From contig CASDXF010000030.1 of NCBI GenBank assembly GCA_949285075.1, positions 1 to 52,640 of the forward strand: 52,640 nucleotides of DNA. Reading direction: 5' to 3'. Both the position numbers and the translations under genes were made by a program. Below, in pieces: positions 22,487-31,894 of this stretch. The stretch is from an uncultured Bacteroides sp. GTDB taxonomy: Bacteria > Bacteroidota > Bacteroidia > Bacteroidales > Bacteroidaceae. The notes beneath the pieces are model-generated. The model saw nothing but the letters and a program-made list of their open reading frames with translations, was not told the DNA's origin and searched no databases. Every line of letters starts with the position of its first letter. Position 1 is the first letter of the stretch.

Positions 22487-25216
22487 ATGAAAGGAAAAAT
22501 TAAACTACTGTCCGCACTGTTATGTCTTTCCGCCATAGCCTGCACGGACAAGGGAGTAAGCATCGATCGCCCGAAAGTAGAGATGCAGCAGTCCCCATTG
22601 GGCATTGACATCAGAAAGCCCACCTTTACGTGGCAACTGCGCTCAATGCAGAAAGACGTGATACAGACTACCTATGAGATTCAACTAGCACGTTCAGAAA
22701 GTGAATTGGGCACAAGCCTTGCAGGAACATGGAACAGCGGAGAGGTCAAAAGCGATCAGATGAAGGCCGTGTATGAGGGAGATAGACTAACCTCGCAATC
22801 CGACTACTTCTGGAGGGTAAGGGTACACACCAATCGAGGGACAACTCCATGGAGTAAGGCGCAGCGTTTCTCCACAGGAGTAGCGGGAAACGAAGAATGG
22901 AAGGGGAAATGGATAGGGGAAGACGCCATGTCCAACCCCGGAGAAACACGTACAGACCTACACACCCGGCTAGCCGCACGATATCTGCGCAAGGAGTTCG
23001 ATTGTACGGACAAGGTACGCCGGGCTATGCTATACATCAGTGGACTGGGATATTATGAAGCATACATCAACGGACAGCCCGTCAGCGAAGATATGCTTAC
23101 CCCTTCCATTACTTTCTATTCTGAAACCACCTTCTACAATACTTACGACGTAACCCATCTGCTGAACGACGGGACGAACGCCATAGGCGTAACGTTGGGC
23201 AACGGACGTTACTTCTGGATACGCGGTTCAGGCGTGGAGGGCTTCGGACTGCCCCGATTACTCGCACAACTAGAGTTGGAATACGAGGACGGTAGCGTAC
23301 GAACAATAACCACCGACGAAACGTGGAAGGTAACCTCGAAAGGCCCTATCATAGCCAATAACGAGTTCGATGGTGAAGACTACGACGCATCAAGGGAGAT
23401 GAAGGGTTGGAATCGAGTGGGATATAACGATGCCAACTGGAAACGAGCCGACTTGATGTCAGCTCCCGGCGGTGTGCTCCGTTCGCAGCCCTGCCCGTCG
23501 GTGCGCGTCATGGAGCGCATACGTCCCGTCAGCGTCACCCGCGTGGCCGACGGCAAGTATCTGGTGGACATGGGCCAGAACATGGTGGGTCGACTGCGGG
23601 TACGCCTCAAGGGTAAAGCAGGACGGACGGTGACGATGCGGTTCGCCGAGCTGCTCAACCCGGACAGCACGCTGTTCGTGGCCAACCTGCGCACGGCTCA
23701 GGCCACCAACCACTACATCCCCGCCGACGACAAGCGCTTCGAGTGGGCACCCACCTTCGTCTACCACGGCTTCCGCTACGCCGAGATAGACGGCGTGGAA
23801 GGCGAACCCTCGGTGAAGGACTTTACCGGCGAGGTGATGTACGACCGCATGGAGACCATCGGCCGCTTCGAGACCTCAAACCCAGTCATCAATCAGGTGT
23901 TCCGCAACGCCTATTGGGGGATAAGGGGCAACTACCACAATATGCCCACCGATTGCCCGCAGCGCGACGAACGCCACGGGTGGCTCGGCGACAGGGCCAC
24001 CGGCTGCTGGGGTGAGAGCTTCGTCTTCGACAACGCCCTGCTCTACCGCAAGTGGCTGAAGGACATCGAGGAGTCTCAGCGTGAGGACGGGGTGGTGTCG
24101 GCCGTGTCTCCCCGCTACTGGACCATATACGCAGGCGACGTCACGTGGCCTTCGGCCTATCTGCTCGCGGCCGATATGCTCTACCGCCATTTCGGTGACG
24201 AGCGCGCCATCGTCGAGCGTTACCCCTCGATGAAGCGTTGGGTGGAATACATCTTCCGCGAGTCGATGACCGACAGCGTGGTGACCCGTGACGAGTGGGG
24301 CGACTGGTGCGTGCCCCCCGAGTCACCCGAGCTTATCCACTCGCAAGACCCCCTGCGCAAGACCGACGGGGCCATCCTGAGCACTACGACCTTCTACGGG
24401 CTGCTGCACAAGATGGCCGAGTTCGCACCCATAGCGGGCCACCCCGAGGACACTGTGGAGTACCTCACCCGGGCCAAAGCCCTGAAGGAAGCCTATAACC
24501 GGAGGTACTTCGACCCCAGTACGGCGCAGTACGGTAACAACTCCGTAACGGGCAACCTACTGTCGCTGCGCCACGGCCTCGTCCCCGAAGGGTACGAGCA
24601 ACGCGTGTTCGACAATGTGGTGCGGAAGACCGAGACCGACTGCGGCGGACACGTCAGTGCCGGAGTGGTGGGCATACAGCACCTGATGCGCGGCCTCACC
24701 GAGTACGGGCGTAAAGACATGGCCTACCGCATAGCCACCGAGACCGAGTACCCCAGCTGGGGATACATGATAAAGAAGGGGGCCACCACCATCTGGGAAC
24801 TGTGGAACGGCGACACGGCCGCCCCCGACATGAACTCGGCCAACCACGTGATGCTGCTGGGCGATCTGCTCATCTGGTATTACGAGGACCTCGCCGGCAT
24901 CAAGAACGCCGAAGGCTCCACCGCCTTCAGGCACATCGACATGTCCCCCTGCTTCCCCGACGGACTGGAGTGGGTCAACGCTTCCTACCGCTCAGTGTCG
25001 GGACTCATCGGCAGCCACTGGCGCAGGAGCGACGACGGCTTCACGTGGAGGGTCACCATCCCCGCCAACTGCAAGGCCACGGTGCGCATACCGCTCAGCC
25101 TGCACCCCTCGAAGCCAGAAGAAAAGGATGCGCATAGCGTGACCCAAGAGGGCGACCACTGGGTAGTGGAGCTTGGCTCGGGCGTGTACACCTTCAGCGA
25201 CAAGGCCGGACGGTGA
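22487..25216 (+). CDS. Alpha-L-rhamnosidase, GH78, lipoprotein
   Basis: Releases terminal L-rhamnose from plant or bacterial glycans, probably at the cell surface or in the periplasm. The 909 residues start with a lipoprotein signal (LLSALLCLSAIACTDKG, lipidated Cys-19). Family order is as expected: N-terminal beta domains (ARSESELGTSLAGTWNSGEV, WKGKWIG), the carbohydrate-binding part, then the (alpha/alpha)6 barrel with the acidic catalytic segment PTDCPQRDERHGWLGD near 490 and TIWELWNGD near 765, and the C-terminal beta domain. The first 970 bases have moderate GC, while the rest is clearly richer in GC, a switch near 23460 that hints at a mosaic gene. No susC/susD pair or regulator is adjacent, so it is an orphan glycosidase. 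Confidence 0.93.
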   Translation: MKGKIKLLSALLCLSAIACTDKGVSIDRPKVEMQQSPLGIDIRKPTFTWQLRSMQKDVIQTTYEIQLARSESELGTSLAGTWNSGEVKSDQMKAVYEGDRLTSQSDYFWRVRVHTNRGTTPWSKAQRFSTGVAGNEEWKGKWIGEDAMSNPGETRTDLHTRLAARYLRKEFDCTDKVRRAMLYISGLGYYEAYINGQPVSEDMLTPSITFYSETTFYNTYDVTHLLNDGTNAIGVTLGNGRYFWIRGSGVEGFGLPRLLAQLELEYEDGSVRTITTDETWKVTSKGPIIANNEFDGEDYDASREMKGWNRVGYNDANWKRADLMSAPGGVLRSQPCPSVRVMERIRPVSVTRVADGKYLVDMGQNMVGRLRVRLKGKAGRTVTMRFAELLNPDSTLFVANLRTAQATNHYIPADDKRFEWAPTFVYHGFRYAEIDGVEGEPSVKDFTGEVMYDRMETIGRFETSNPVINQVFRNAYWGIRGNYHNMPTDCPQRDERHGWLGDRATGCWGESFVFDNALLYRKWLKDIEESQREDGVVSAVSPRYWTIYAGDVTWPSAYLLAADMLYRHFGDERAIVERYPSMKRWVEYIFRESMTDSVVTRDEWGDWCVPPESPELIHSQDPLRKTDGAILSTTTFYGLLHKMAEFAPIAGHPEDTVEYLTRAKALKEAYNRRYFDPSTAQYGNNSVTGNLLSLRHGLVPEGYEQRVFDNVVRKTETDCGGHVSAGVVGIQHLMRGLTEYGRKDMAYRIATETEYPSWGYMIKKGATTIWELWNGDTAAPDMNSANHVMLLGDLLIWYYEDLAGIKNAEGSTAFRHIDMSPCFPDGLEWVNASYRSVSGLIGSHWRRSDDGFTWRVTIPANCKATVRIPLSLHPSKPEEKDAHSVTQEGDHWVVELGSGVYTFSDKAGR

Positions 25217-25290
25217 CGTTCCCGCCCCACCCTGAAGAGTTCACGGCATAGAGAGGGTTATCAAAAGTTAGATAGTAACGACAAGACCTA

Positions 25291-25340
25291 AAAGAGTCGC
25301 ATCAAGCTCTGTTTTGAGTAATGATGCGACTTTTCTTTTT
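25291..25340 (+). terminator. Terminator of the rhamnosidase (hairpin copy 2)
   Basis: AGTCGCATCA pairs with TGATGCGACT around a loop reading AGCTCTGTTTTGAGTAA, followed by TTTTCTTTTT. The loop differs by one base from copy 1 at 22194. Where copy 1 has a T-A pair this copy has C-G, so the stem is preserved. Confidence 0.8.
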
Positions 25341-25357
25341 GCTTTTAACACAAACCA

Positions 25358-25518
25358 CTTATTATCAACGCCTTATTTTCCGTTTTAAGAAACTGCCCTA
25401 TTTCTCGTGAGCCACTGCCCTATCTCTCGCGAGGCGTAGGGCTGTCCCTCGCGAGCCGCAGGGCAGTCTGACAAACGGGGAAAGAATTAATGTAAATTTC
25501 CCTGCTGCGGAAACGAAA
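25358..25518. repeat. Dispersed 160-base repeat, copy 1, containing 22-base array C
   Basis: Starts CTTATTATCAAC and ends GCGGAAACGAAA, like 37841-38000. Its core is 22-base units at 25373, 25395, 25417, 25439 and 25461. Units two to four carry CTCGTGAG, CTCGCGAG and CTCGCGAG. The last begins GGGCAGTCTGACAAACGG. The first unit is AT-rich. Confidence 0.85.
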
Positions 25519-25763
25519 TTTAAATTTACCTCCTATTTTAAATTGCTCATGTCGGGCAATTAATCATCTCTAATTACTTAACTGGACGTTTAGAATTACC
25601 CCGATTAGGCAAGTTCAGCTACCCGGGCAGGCATGCGAAACTATCCAACCGTAGAGACAGGGTCAATCGGCAGAATCGCAAAATAAATCCGAGCAGAATT
25701 TAGACGACAGGCTCTTAAACGACAAGCCTTTATCTTAAACGACCGATTCGGGTTTAATCAAGG

Positions 25764-25824
25764 ATATTCAAGTTTCAAATCAAAAACTCGTCTGAACTAA
25801 AATTGAGTTTTGACACAGCCTCTC
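25764..25824 (-). repeat. Right long inverted repeat flanking the rhamnosidase
   Basis: Read on the minus strand it starts AGAGGCTGTGTCAAAACTCA and continues to TTTGAAACTTGAATATCC, matching 22106-22166 with scattered single differences. Confidence 0.6.
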
Positions 25825-25855
25825 TCCCGTTTCTCCCCGAAACCTCCCGCTACTG

Positions 25856-25886
25856 TTGGCTATACGGAAAAAAAGAGGTACTTTCG
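25856..25886 (+). promoter_or_regulatory. Promoter of the purM-prfA cluster
   Basis: TTGG, 19 bases, TACTTTCG. Each box is one base off consensus. It shows that translation cannot start at the TTG at 25856 and supports the ATG at 25973. Confidence 0.6.
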
Positions 25887-25972
25887 CGGACGTATATACA
25901 TTATATTATATAGGCGAGACGGGCGGCCTCAACGTCCTGAATAAGGTAACATTAACTAAAAGCACAGCAAGC

Positions 25973-27139
25973 ATGAGCAATCAACGATACATGGCGCGGG
26001 GCGTGAGCGCCGAAAAGGAAGACGTGCACAACGCCATCAAGAACATCGACAAAGGGCTGTACCCTAAGGCCTTCTGCAAAATCATTCCCGACATACTGGG
26101 CGGCGACCCGGAGTACTGTAACATCATGCACGCCGACGGAGCGGGCACGAAATCCTCTCTGGCCTATATGTACTGGCGGGAGACGGGCGACCTCTCTGTA
26201 TGGAAAGGCATCGCACAGGATGCGCTCATCATGAACATCGACGACCTGCTGTGCGTGGGCGCCACGGACAACATTCTGGTGTCGTCCACCATCGGGCGCA
26301 ACAAGCTGCTCGTGCCCGGCGAGGTAGTGTCCGCCATCATCAACGGCACGGACGAGCTGCTATCCGAGCTTCGCCAGATGGGTGTAGGCGTATATGCCAC
26401 GGGAGGTGAGACGGCCGACGTGGGCGACCTCGTGCGCACCGTCATCGTGGATTCTACCGTGACGTGCCGCATGCGCCGGACCGATGTCATCGACAACGCC
26501 AATATCCGCCCGGGAGACGTTATCGTGGGCCTCGCCTCCTTCGGTCAGGCCACCTACGAACGCGAGTACAACGGAGGCATGGGCAGCAATGGACTGACCT
26601 CCGCCCGCCACGACGTGTTCGGAAAGTATCTGGCCGAGAAATACCCGGAGAGCTACGACCACGCCGTACCCGAGGAGTTGGTCTATTCTGGCTCCCTGCG
26701 GCTGACCGACCCGGTAGAGGGTTCCCCTCTCAACGCAGGCAAGCTCGTCCTCTCCCCCACCCGCACCTACGCTCCTATCGTAAAGAAGCTGCTCGATGCG
26801 CTCCGTCCCCGGATTCATGGCATGGTACACTGCTCCGGCGGCGCGCAGACCAAAGTGATGCACTTTGTCGACAACGTGCGCGTGGTGAAGGATAACCTCT
26901 TCCCCGTTCCCCCACTGTTCAGAACCATCAAGGAGCAGAGCGGCACGGACTGGGCTGAGATGTACAAAGTGTTCAACATGGGCCACCGTCTTGAGGTCTA
27001 CCTCTCGCCCGAGCACGCCGACGAGGTTATCGCCATATCCCAGTCGTTCGGCGTTCCGGCGCAAGTCGTCGGCCGTGTCGAGGAGTCGGACAAGAAGGAG
27101 TTAATCATCCGCAGCGAGTTCGGAGAGTTCAGGTACTAA
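25973..27139 (+). CDS. purM: AIR synthase (PurM) family protein
   Basis: Closes the imidazole ring of purines (phosphoribosylformylglycinamidine cyclo-ligase). The product has 388 residues from ATG 25973 (SNQRYMARGVSAEKEDVHNA). An upstream in-frame TTG is part of the promoter. Family features are the N-terminal ATP-binding half with MHADGAGTKSSLAYMYW, QDALIMNIDDLLCVGATDNIL, GVYATGGETADVGDLVRTV and the C-terminal half with GMVHCSGGAQTKVMHFVDN and FNMGHRLEVYL. Ordinary E. coli-type PurM is about 345 residues; this longer type is usual in Bacteroidales. It leads a cluster with a small membrane protein, prfA, pyrF and an HD protein. Confidence 0.9.
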   Translation: MSNQRYMARGVSAEKEDVHNAIKNIDKGLYPKAFCKIIPDILGGDPEYCNIMHADGAGTKSSLAYMYWRETGDLSVWKGIAQDALIMNIDDLLCVGATDNILVSSTIGRNKLLVPGEVVSAIINGTDELLSELRQMGVGVYATGGETADVGDLVRTVIVDSTVTCRMRRTDVIDNANIRPGDVIVGLASFGQATYEREYNGGMGSNGLTSARHDVFGKYLAEKYPESYDHAVPEELVYSGSLRLTDPVEGSPLNAGKLVLSPTRTYAPIVKKLLDALRPRIHGMVHCSGGAQTKVMHFVDNVRVVKDNLFPVPPLFRTIKEQSGTDWAEMYKVFNMGHRLEVYLSPEHADEVIAISQSFGVPAQVVGRVEESDKKELIIRSEFGEFRY

Positions 27140-27152
27140 AGAAGTGGAAACG

Positions 27153-27407
27153 ATGGGAAGACAAATGCTTTACATTCTTTGCGTCATCGGTTCCATACTG
27201 GTAACCATTGACGTGGGCTACCGGCTCGTCGGCAGTCTGGGCGACCTTATTTTTTCCGACTCAGCGAAACAGATTTCCACGAACAAAGCGATTATAGACG
27301 TGATACGCTCCCTCCTTGTATTTGCGGGATGGGGCTACATCACCTATCAGGTCGCGACAAGGAAGTACAAGTGGCTGAAGCGACCCGACAAGCGACAAGC
27401 CCGATAA
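27153..27407 (+). CDS. Small inner-membrane protein, unknown function
   Basis: 84 residues from ATG 27153, 13 bases after purM. A GTG at 27144 would add three residues. Two hydrophobic segments (LYILCVIGSILVTIDVGYRLV and VIRSLLVFAGWGYITYQVA) with a basic tail (RKYKWLKRPDKRQAR) predict a hairpin in the inner membrane with both ends in the cytoplasm. I do not recognise the family. Its position between housekeeping genes argues that it is real. Confidence 0.65.
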   Translation: MGRQMLYILCVIGSILVTIDVGYRLVGSLGDLIFSDSAKQISTNKAIIDVIRSLLVFAGWGYITYQVATRKYKWLKRPDKRQAR

Positions 27408-27543
27408 GCCCGACCCGTATGACAAAGCGCATCAGTATATACACGGCGTTCACCTGTCGCAAGCGCCTTCAGCGCGCCCGATATTGAAGAACGATATCCA
27501 GTACATACACGAGACATACCTATAATATTATATAGTAGCAAGC

Positions 27544-28656
27544 ATGGCAGATAACAACACGCTATTAGAGAAACTCGACGGCCTCGTGGCCCGTTTCGAG
27601 GAAATATCCACCCTCATCACCGACCCTTCGGTCATCGCCGACCAGAAAAGGTACGTCCGGCTGACGAAGGAGTATAAGGAACTCGACGACCTGATGAAAG
27701 CCCGCAAGGAGTACAGACAGCTGTTGGGCAACATCGAGGAAGCCAAAGACCTGCTCGCCAACGAGTCCGACCCCGACATACGGGAGATGGCCAAAGAGGA
27801 GATGGACAACAGCCAAGAACAGCTTCCGGCACTGGAAGAGAGGATTAAGCTGATGCTCGTCCCCGCCGACCCGCAGGACAGCCGGAACGCCATACTCGAA
27901 ATACGGGGAGGAACGGGGGGAGACGAAGCCGCCCTCTTCGCCGGAGACCTCTTCCGTATGTACGCCAAGTACTGCGAGAGCAAGGGATGGAAACTGGAGG
28001 TCTCAAGCGCCAACGAGGGAGCCGCGGGAGGCTATAAGGAAATCATTTGCAGCGTCACGGGCGACAACGTGTACGGCACGCTGAAGTATGAATCCGGCGT
28101 ACACCGGGTGCAGCGCGTACCCGCCACCGAGACGCAAGGACGCGTACACACGTCAGCAGCATCCGTAGCCGTTCTCCCCGAAGCCGAGGAGTTCGACGTA
28201 GTCATCAACGAGGGCGAAATCAAGTGGGACACCTTCCGGAGCGGCGGAGCCGGCGGACAGAACGTCAACAAGGTAGAGTCCGGCGTGCGCCTGCGCTACA
28301 ATTGGAAGAATCCCAATACCGGTGTAGTGGAGGAGATACTCATCGAGTGTACCGAGACGCGCGACCAACCCAAGAACAAGGAGCGGGCGTTGTCGCGGCT
28401 GCGCACCTTCATCTACGATAAGGAGCACCAGAAGTACATAGACGACATCGCATCCAAGCGTAAGACGATGGTGTCCACCGGCGACCGTTCGGCCAAGATA
28501 CGCACCTACAACTATCCGCAGGGGCGCATCACTGACCACCGTATCAACTACACCATCTATAACCTCGCCGCCTTCATGGACGGAGACATACAGGACTGCA
28601 TCGACCACCTGATAGTGGCCGAGAATGCGGAACGCCTGAAGGAGAGCGAGCTGTAA
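27544..28656 (+). CDS. prfA: Peptide chain release factor 1
   Basis: Ends translation at UAA and UAG. 370 residues with the usual order: helical domain, GGTGGDEAALFAGDLFRMY near 122, the PAT stop-recognition tripeptide (RVPATETQGRVHTSAA near 193) that marks RF1 rather than RF2, and the catalytic GGQ in SGGAGGQNVNKVESGVRL near 240. The C-terminus is normal. Confidence 0.97.
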   Translation: MADNNTLLEKLDGLVARFEEISTLITDPSVIADQKRYVRLTKEYKELDDLMKARKEYRQLLGNIEEAKDLLANESDPDIREMAKEEMDNSQEQLPALEERIKLMLVPADPQDSRNAILEIRGGTGGDEAALFAGDLFRMYAKYCESKGWKLEVSSANEGAAGGYKEIICSVTGDNVYGTLKYESGVHRVQRVPATETQGRVHTSAASVAVLPEAEEFDVVINEGEIKWDTFRSGGAGGQNVNKVESGVRLRYNWKNPNTGVVEEILIECTETRDQPKNKERALSRLRTFIYDKEHQKYIDDIASKRKTMVSTGDRSAKIRTYNYPQGRITDHRINYTIYNLAAFMDGDIQDCIDHLIVAENAERLKESEL

Positions 28657-28706
28657 CCCCGGTAATTCATCACTTAGAAACCATAACTTAAAACTCATAA
28701 CTCAAT

Positions 28707-29531
28707 ATGGACAAGCAACAACTATTTGAAAACATAAAGCGCAAGAATTCGTTCCTCTGTGTAGGTCTGGACACTGACATAAAGAAAATCCCCGACCACT
28801 TGCTAGACGAGGCAGACCCTATCTTCGCCTTCAACAAGGCCATCATCGACGCTACCGCCGACCTTTGCATCGCCTACAAGCCCAACCTCGCCTTCTACGA
28901 AAGCATGGGCGTGAAGGGGTGGATAGCCTTTGAGAAGACTGTGCAATACATCAAGAAGAACTATCCTGACCAGTTCATCATCGCCGACGCCAAACGTGGA
29001 GACATAGGCAACACTTCCGCCATGTACGCCCGCACCTTCTTCGAGGAGCTAAACATCGACGCGGTAACCGTAGCGCCGTACATGGGCGAGGATAGCGTCA
29101 CTCCCTTCCTCTCCTACGAGAACAAATGGGTCATTCTGTTGGCGCTGACATCCAACAAGGGTTCCCACGACTTCCAGATGACAGAAGACAAGGACGGCGA
29201 ACGGCTGTTCGAGAAGGTATTGCGCAAGTCGCAAGTGTGGGCGGACAGTGACCGCATGATGTATGTAGTAGGCGCGACACAGGGACGCACCTTTGAAGAC
29301 ATCCGCAAAATCGTGCCCGACCACTTCCTGCTCGTCCCGGGCATAGGAGCACAAGGAGGATCGCTTGAGGAAGTGTGCAAGTATGGCATGAACAGTTCCT
29401 GCGGGCTGATAGTCAACTCTTCGCGAGGCATCATCTATGCGGACAAGAGCGAGCGTTTCGCCGAGGCCGCCCGCACTGCGGCGAAAGAGGTGCAGGTCCA
29501 AATGGCCGAGCAGTTGAAAGCGATTCTCTAA
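28707..29531 (+). CDS. pyrF: Orotidine 5'-phosphate decarboxylase
   Basis: Makes UMP from OMP, the last step of pyrimidine synthesis. 274 residues of the longer subfamily. The lysine-aspartate catalytic motif is in [15 protein letters not shown] near 94. The N-terminal [14 protein letters not shown] and the phosphate loop [16 protein letters not shown] near 212 fit. It starts 50 bases after prfA and is followed by the HD gene nine bases downstream. Confidence 0.96.
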   Translation: MDKQQLFENIKRKNSFLCVGLDTDIKKIPDHLLDEADPIFAFNKAIIDATADLCIAYKPNLAFYESMGVKGWIAFEKTVQYIKKNYPDQFIIADAKRGDIGNTSAMYARTFFEELNIDAVTVAPYMGEDSVTPFLSYENKWVILLALTSNKGSHDFQMTEDKDGERLFEKVLRKSQVWADSDRMMYVVGATQGRTFEDIRKIVPDHFLLVPGIGAQGGSLEEVCKYGMNSSCGLIVNSSRGIIYADKSERFAEAARTAAKEVQVQMAEQLKAIL

Positions 29532-29540
29532 GAAAAAAAG

Positions 29541-30770
29541 ATGGCCTACGAAAGAAAGATAATCAACGATCCAGTATTCGGATTCATCAATATACCGAAG
29601 GGGCTGTTGTACGACATCGTCCAACATCCCCTTCTGCAACGCCTTACCCGCATCAAGCAGGTAGGACTGTCGTCGGTCGTATATCCGGGCGCGCAGCATA
29701 CCCGCTTCCAACACTCGATAGGGGCGTTCCATCTGATGAGCGAGGCTATCACCCAACTGACTTCTAAAGGCAACTTCATCTTCGACAGCGAAGCGGAGGC
29801 GGTGCAAGCCGCAATTCTATTGCATGACATCGGGCACGGCCCCTTCTCGCATGTGCTAGAAGACACGATTGTCCGGGGAATCTCTCATGAAGAAATCTCT
29901 CTCATGCTCATGGAGCGCATGAACAAGGAGATGAACGGCCAACTCGGACTCGCTATCCAAATCTTTAAGGATGAATATCCCAAACGCTTCCTGCATCAGC
30001 TCGTCAGTGGGCAGTTAGACATGGACCGATTGGATTATCTCCGTAGGGACAGCTTTTACACGGGTGTCAGCGAGGGCAATATCGGCTCGGCGCGTATCAT
30101 TAAGATGCTCGATGTGGCAGACGACCGGTTAGTGGTTGAGTCAAAGGGGATTTATTCTATCGAAAACTTCCTTACCGCACGCCGGTTAATGTACTGGCAA
30201 GTTTATCTACACAAGACTTCCGTCGCTTACGAACGGATGCTTATCAGTGCCTTGCTTCGCGCTAAGGAACTCGCTTCGCAAGGGATAGAGCTATTCGCTT
30301 CTCCCGCCCTACGCTTTTTCTTATACAATGACATCGACCATGCCACATTCTGCGACAACCCGGAATGTCTGAAACAGTTTGTCCGGTTAGACGACAACGA
30401 TATATGGACCTCTCTGAAAGTATGGTGCGACCATCCGGACAAGGTTCTATCCACGCTCAGCGCAGGCATGATTAACAGACGAATCTTTAAAGTAGAGATT
30501 TCATCTGAACCCATTGCAGAAGACCGAAAAAAAGAACTAATTTTGCAAATCAGCCAACAATTAGGCATTTCTCTTTCCGAAGCGGACTATTTTGTCTCGA
30601 CCCCCAGCATCGAAAAGAACATGTACGACCCGGCAGATGATAGTATTGACATCCTTTACAAGGACGGCACAATTAAGAATATCGCAGAAGCATCGGACAT
30701 GCTAAACATTTCCCTGCTATCTAAAAAAGTAAAAAAATACTATATCTGTTATTTAAGATTATACGGATAA
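29541..30770 (+). CDS. HD-domain phosphohydrolase
   Basis: 409 residues. The N-terminal half is a dGTPase/SAMHD1-like HD domain: HPLLQRLTRIKQVGL, GAQHTRFQHSIGAFHL near 55 (first His), ILLHDIGHGPFSHVLE near 94 (HD pair) and LDMDRLDYLRRD near 170 (last Asp). The enzyme likely removes phosphate groups from a nucleotide. The ligand is not evident. It follows pyrF by nine bases, consistent with a role in nucleotide metabolism. It is not long enough for a Rel/Spo protein. Confidence 0.88.
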   Translation: MAYERKIINDPVFGFINIPKGLLYDIVQHPLLQRLTRIKQVGLSSVVYPGAQHTRFQHSIGAFHLMSEAITQLTSKGNFIFDSEAEAVQAAILLHDIGHGPFSHVLEDTIVRGISHEEISLMLMERMNKEMNGQLGLAIQIFKDEYPKRFLHQLVSGQLDMDRLDYLRRDSFYTGVSEGNIGSARIIKMLDVADDRLVVESKGIYSIENFLTARRLMYWQVYLHKTSVAYERMLISALLRAKELASQGIELFASPALRFFLYNDIDHATFCDNPECLKQFVRLDDNDIWTSLKVWCDHPDKVLSTLSAGMINRRIFKVEISSEPIAEDRKKELILQISQQLGISLSEADYFVSTPSIEKNMYDPADDSIDILYKDGTIKNIAEASDMLNISLLSKKVKKYYICYLRLYG

Positions 30771-30850
30771 ATATAAAATATTCTGTCCGCAGGGCATATA
30801 TTTCAAAAAAAAATCCGTTATTTGTGAACTAATTAAACTAACAAAAAGAT

Positions 30851-31891
30851 ATGGAGTTCTCAGCTAAGCAAATTGCATCATTTATTGGAGGGGAAATCGT
30901 AGGAGACGAAAACGCAACAGTACATACATTCGCCAAAATTGAAGAAGGAACACCCGGAGCGATCTCTTTCCTTTCCAACCCCAAATATACACACTATATT
31001 TACGAGACCCAATCCAGTATTGTACTGGTAAATAAAGACTTTATCCCTGAGCACAAGATTAAGGCAACACTTATCAAGGTGGACAATGCTTACGACAGTC
31101 TCGCCAAGTTGCTCAACCTCTACGAAATGAGCAAGCCGAAAAAACAAGGTATAGACTCATTGGCCTTCGTCTCTCCAAGTGCGGTCATTGGTAAAAATGT
31201 ATATATCGGAGCCTTCGCATATATTGGAGAGAATGTCATTATAGGCGACAACACTCAAATATACCCTCACACATTTATTGGCGACGGGGTTAAAATCGGA
31301 GAAAACTGCCTACTCTATTCTCACGTAAATGTTTATCACGACTGCCGCATTGGTAACGAATGTATTTTGCATTCCGGAGCGGTAATCGGAGCCGATGGAT
31401 TCGGGTTCGCCCCAACCCCAGACGGCTATGAAAAAATTCCCCAAATTGGTATCGTGATTCTGGAAGATAAAGTAGATATAGGAGCCAACACATGCGTAGA
31501 CCGCGCCACAATGGGAGCTACAATTGTACATAAGGGAGCTAAAATAGATAATCTGGTACAAATAGCCCATAACGATGAAATCGGTTCAAATACAGTTATG
31601 GCCGCTCAAGTAGGAATAGCAGGTTCCACGAGAATAGGAGAATGGTGCATGTTCGGCGGACAAGTCGGAATCGCCGGCCATATCAAGATTGGCGATAGGG
31701 TCAACTTGGGAGCGCAATCCGGTGTGCCAAGTGGAATTAAGGAAGGAAGCACGCTTATAGGTACTCCTCCGATGGAGCCTACCGCCTATTTTAAAGCCGC
31801 GGTTATGGCAAAGAAGTTGCCTGACATGTACAAAGAGTTGAATAATCTACGCAAAGAAATAGAAACATTAAAACAACAATTAAATAAGTAA
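30851..31891 (+). CDS. lpxD: UDP-3-O-acylglucosamine N-acyltransferase
   Basis: Adds the second hydroxy-acyl chain to the lipid A precursor. 346 residues: an N-terminal uridine-binding domain ([19 protein letters not shown]), a left-handed beta helix of hexapeptide repeats from about 100 to 305, with the catalytic His in [11 protein letters not shown]-like segment near 238, and a C-terminal helix. It is followed four bases later by lpxC/fabZ, so the lipid A genes form an operon. Confidence 0.96.
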   Translation: MEFSAKQIASFIGGEIVGDENATVHTFAKIEEGTPGAISFLSNPKYTHYIYETQSSIVLVNKDFIPEHKIKATLIKVDNAYDSLAKLLNLYEMSKPKKQGIDSLAFVSPSAVIGKNVYIGAFAYIGENVIIGDNTQIYPHTFIGDGVKIGENCLLYSHVNVYHDCRIGNECILHSGAVIGADGFGFAPTPDGYEKIPQIGIVILEDKVDIGANTCVDRATMGATIVHKGAKIDNLVQIAHNDEIGSNTVMAAQVGIAGSTRIGEWCMFGGQVGIAGHIKIGDRVNLGAQSGVPSGIKEGSTLIGTPPMEPTAYFKAAVMAKKLPDMYKELNNLRKEIETLKQQLNK

Positions 31892-31894
31892 CCA

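Larger units (their letters stand above)
25217..25855. other. Non-coding block with hairpin, array C and right inverted repeat
   Basis: About 640 bases without a gene. From left: hairpin copy 2 (25291-25334), the 161-base repeat that includes array C (25358-25518), unassigned sequence with several CGAC-rich patches around 25700, and the right inverted repeat (25764-25824). Confidence 0.7.

Noticed and set aside
25856-25972. N-terminal extension of purM from a TTG start
   Set aside because: The extra 39 residues overlap a promoter-like TTGG-N19-TACTTTCG, do not resemble PurM, and the ATG at 25973 gives the expected N-terminus.
26360-27064. 234-codon open frame antisense to purM
   Set aside because: Shadow of a well-supported gene in a GC-rich stretch.
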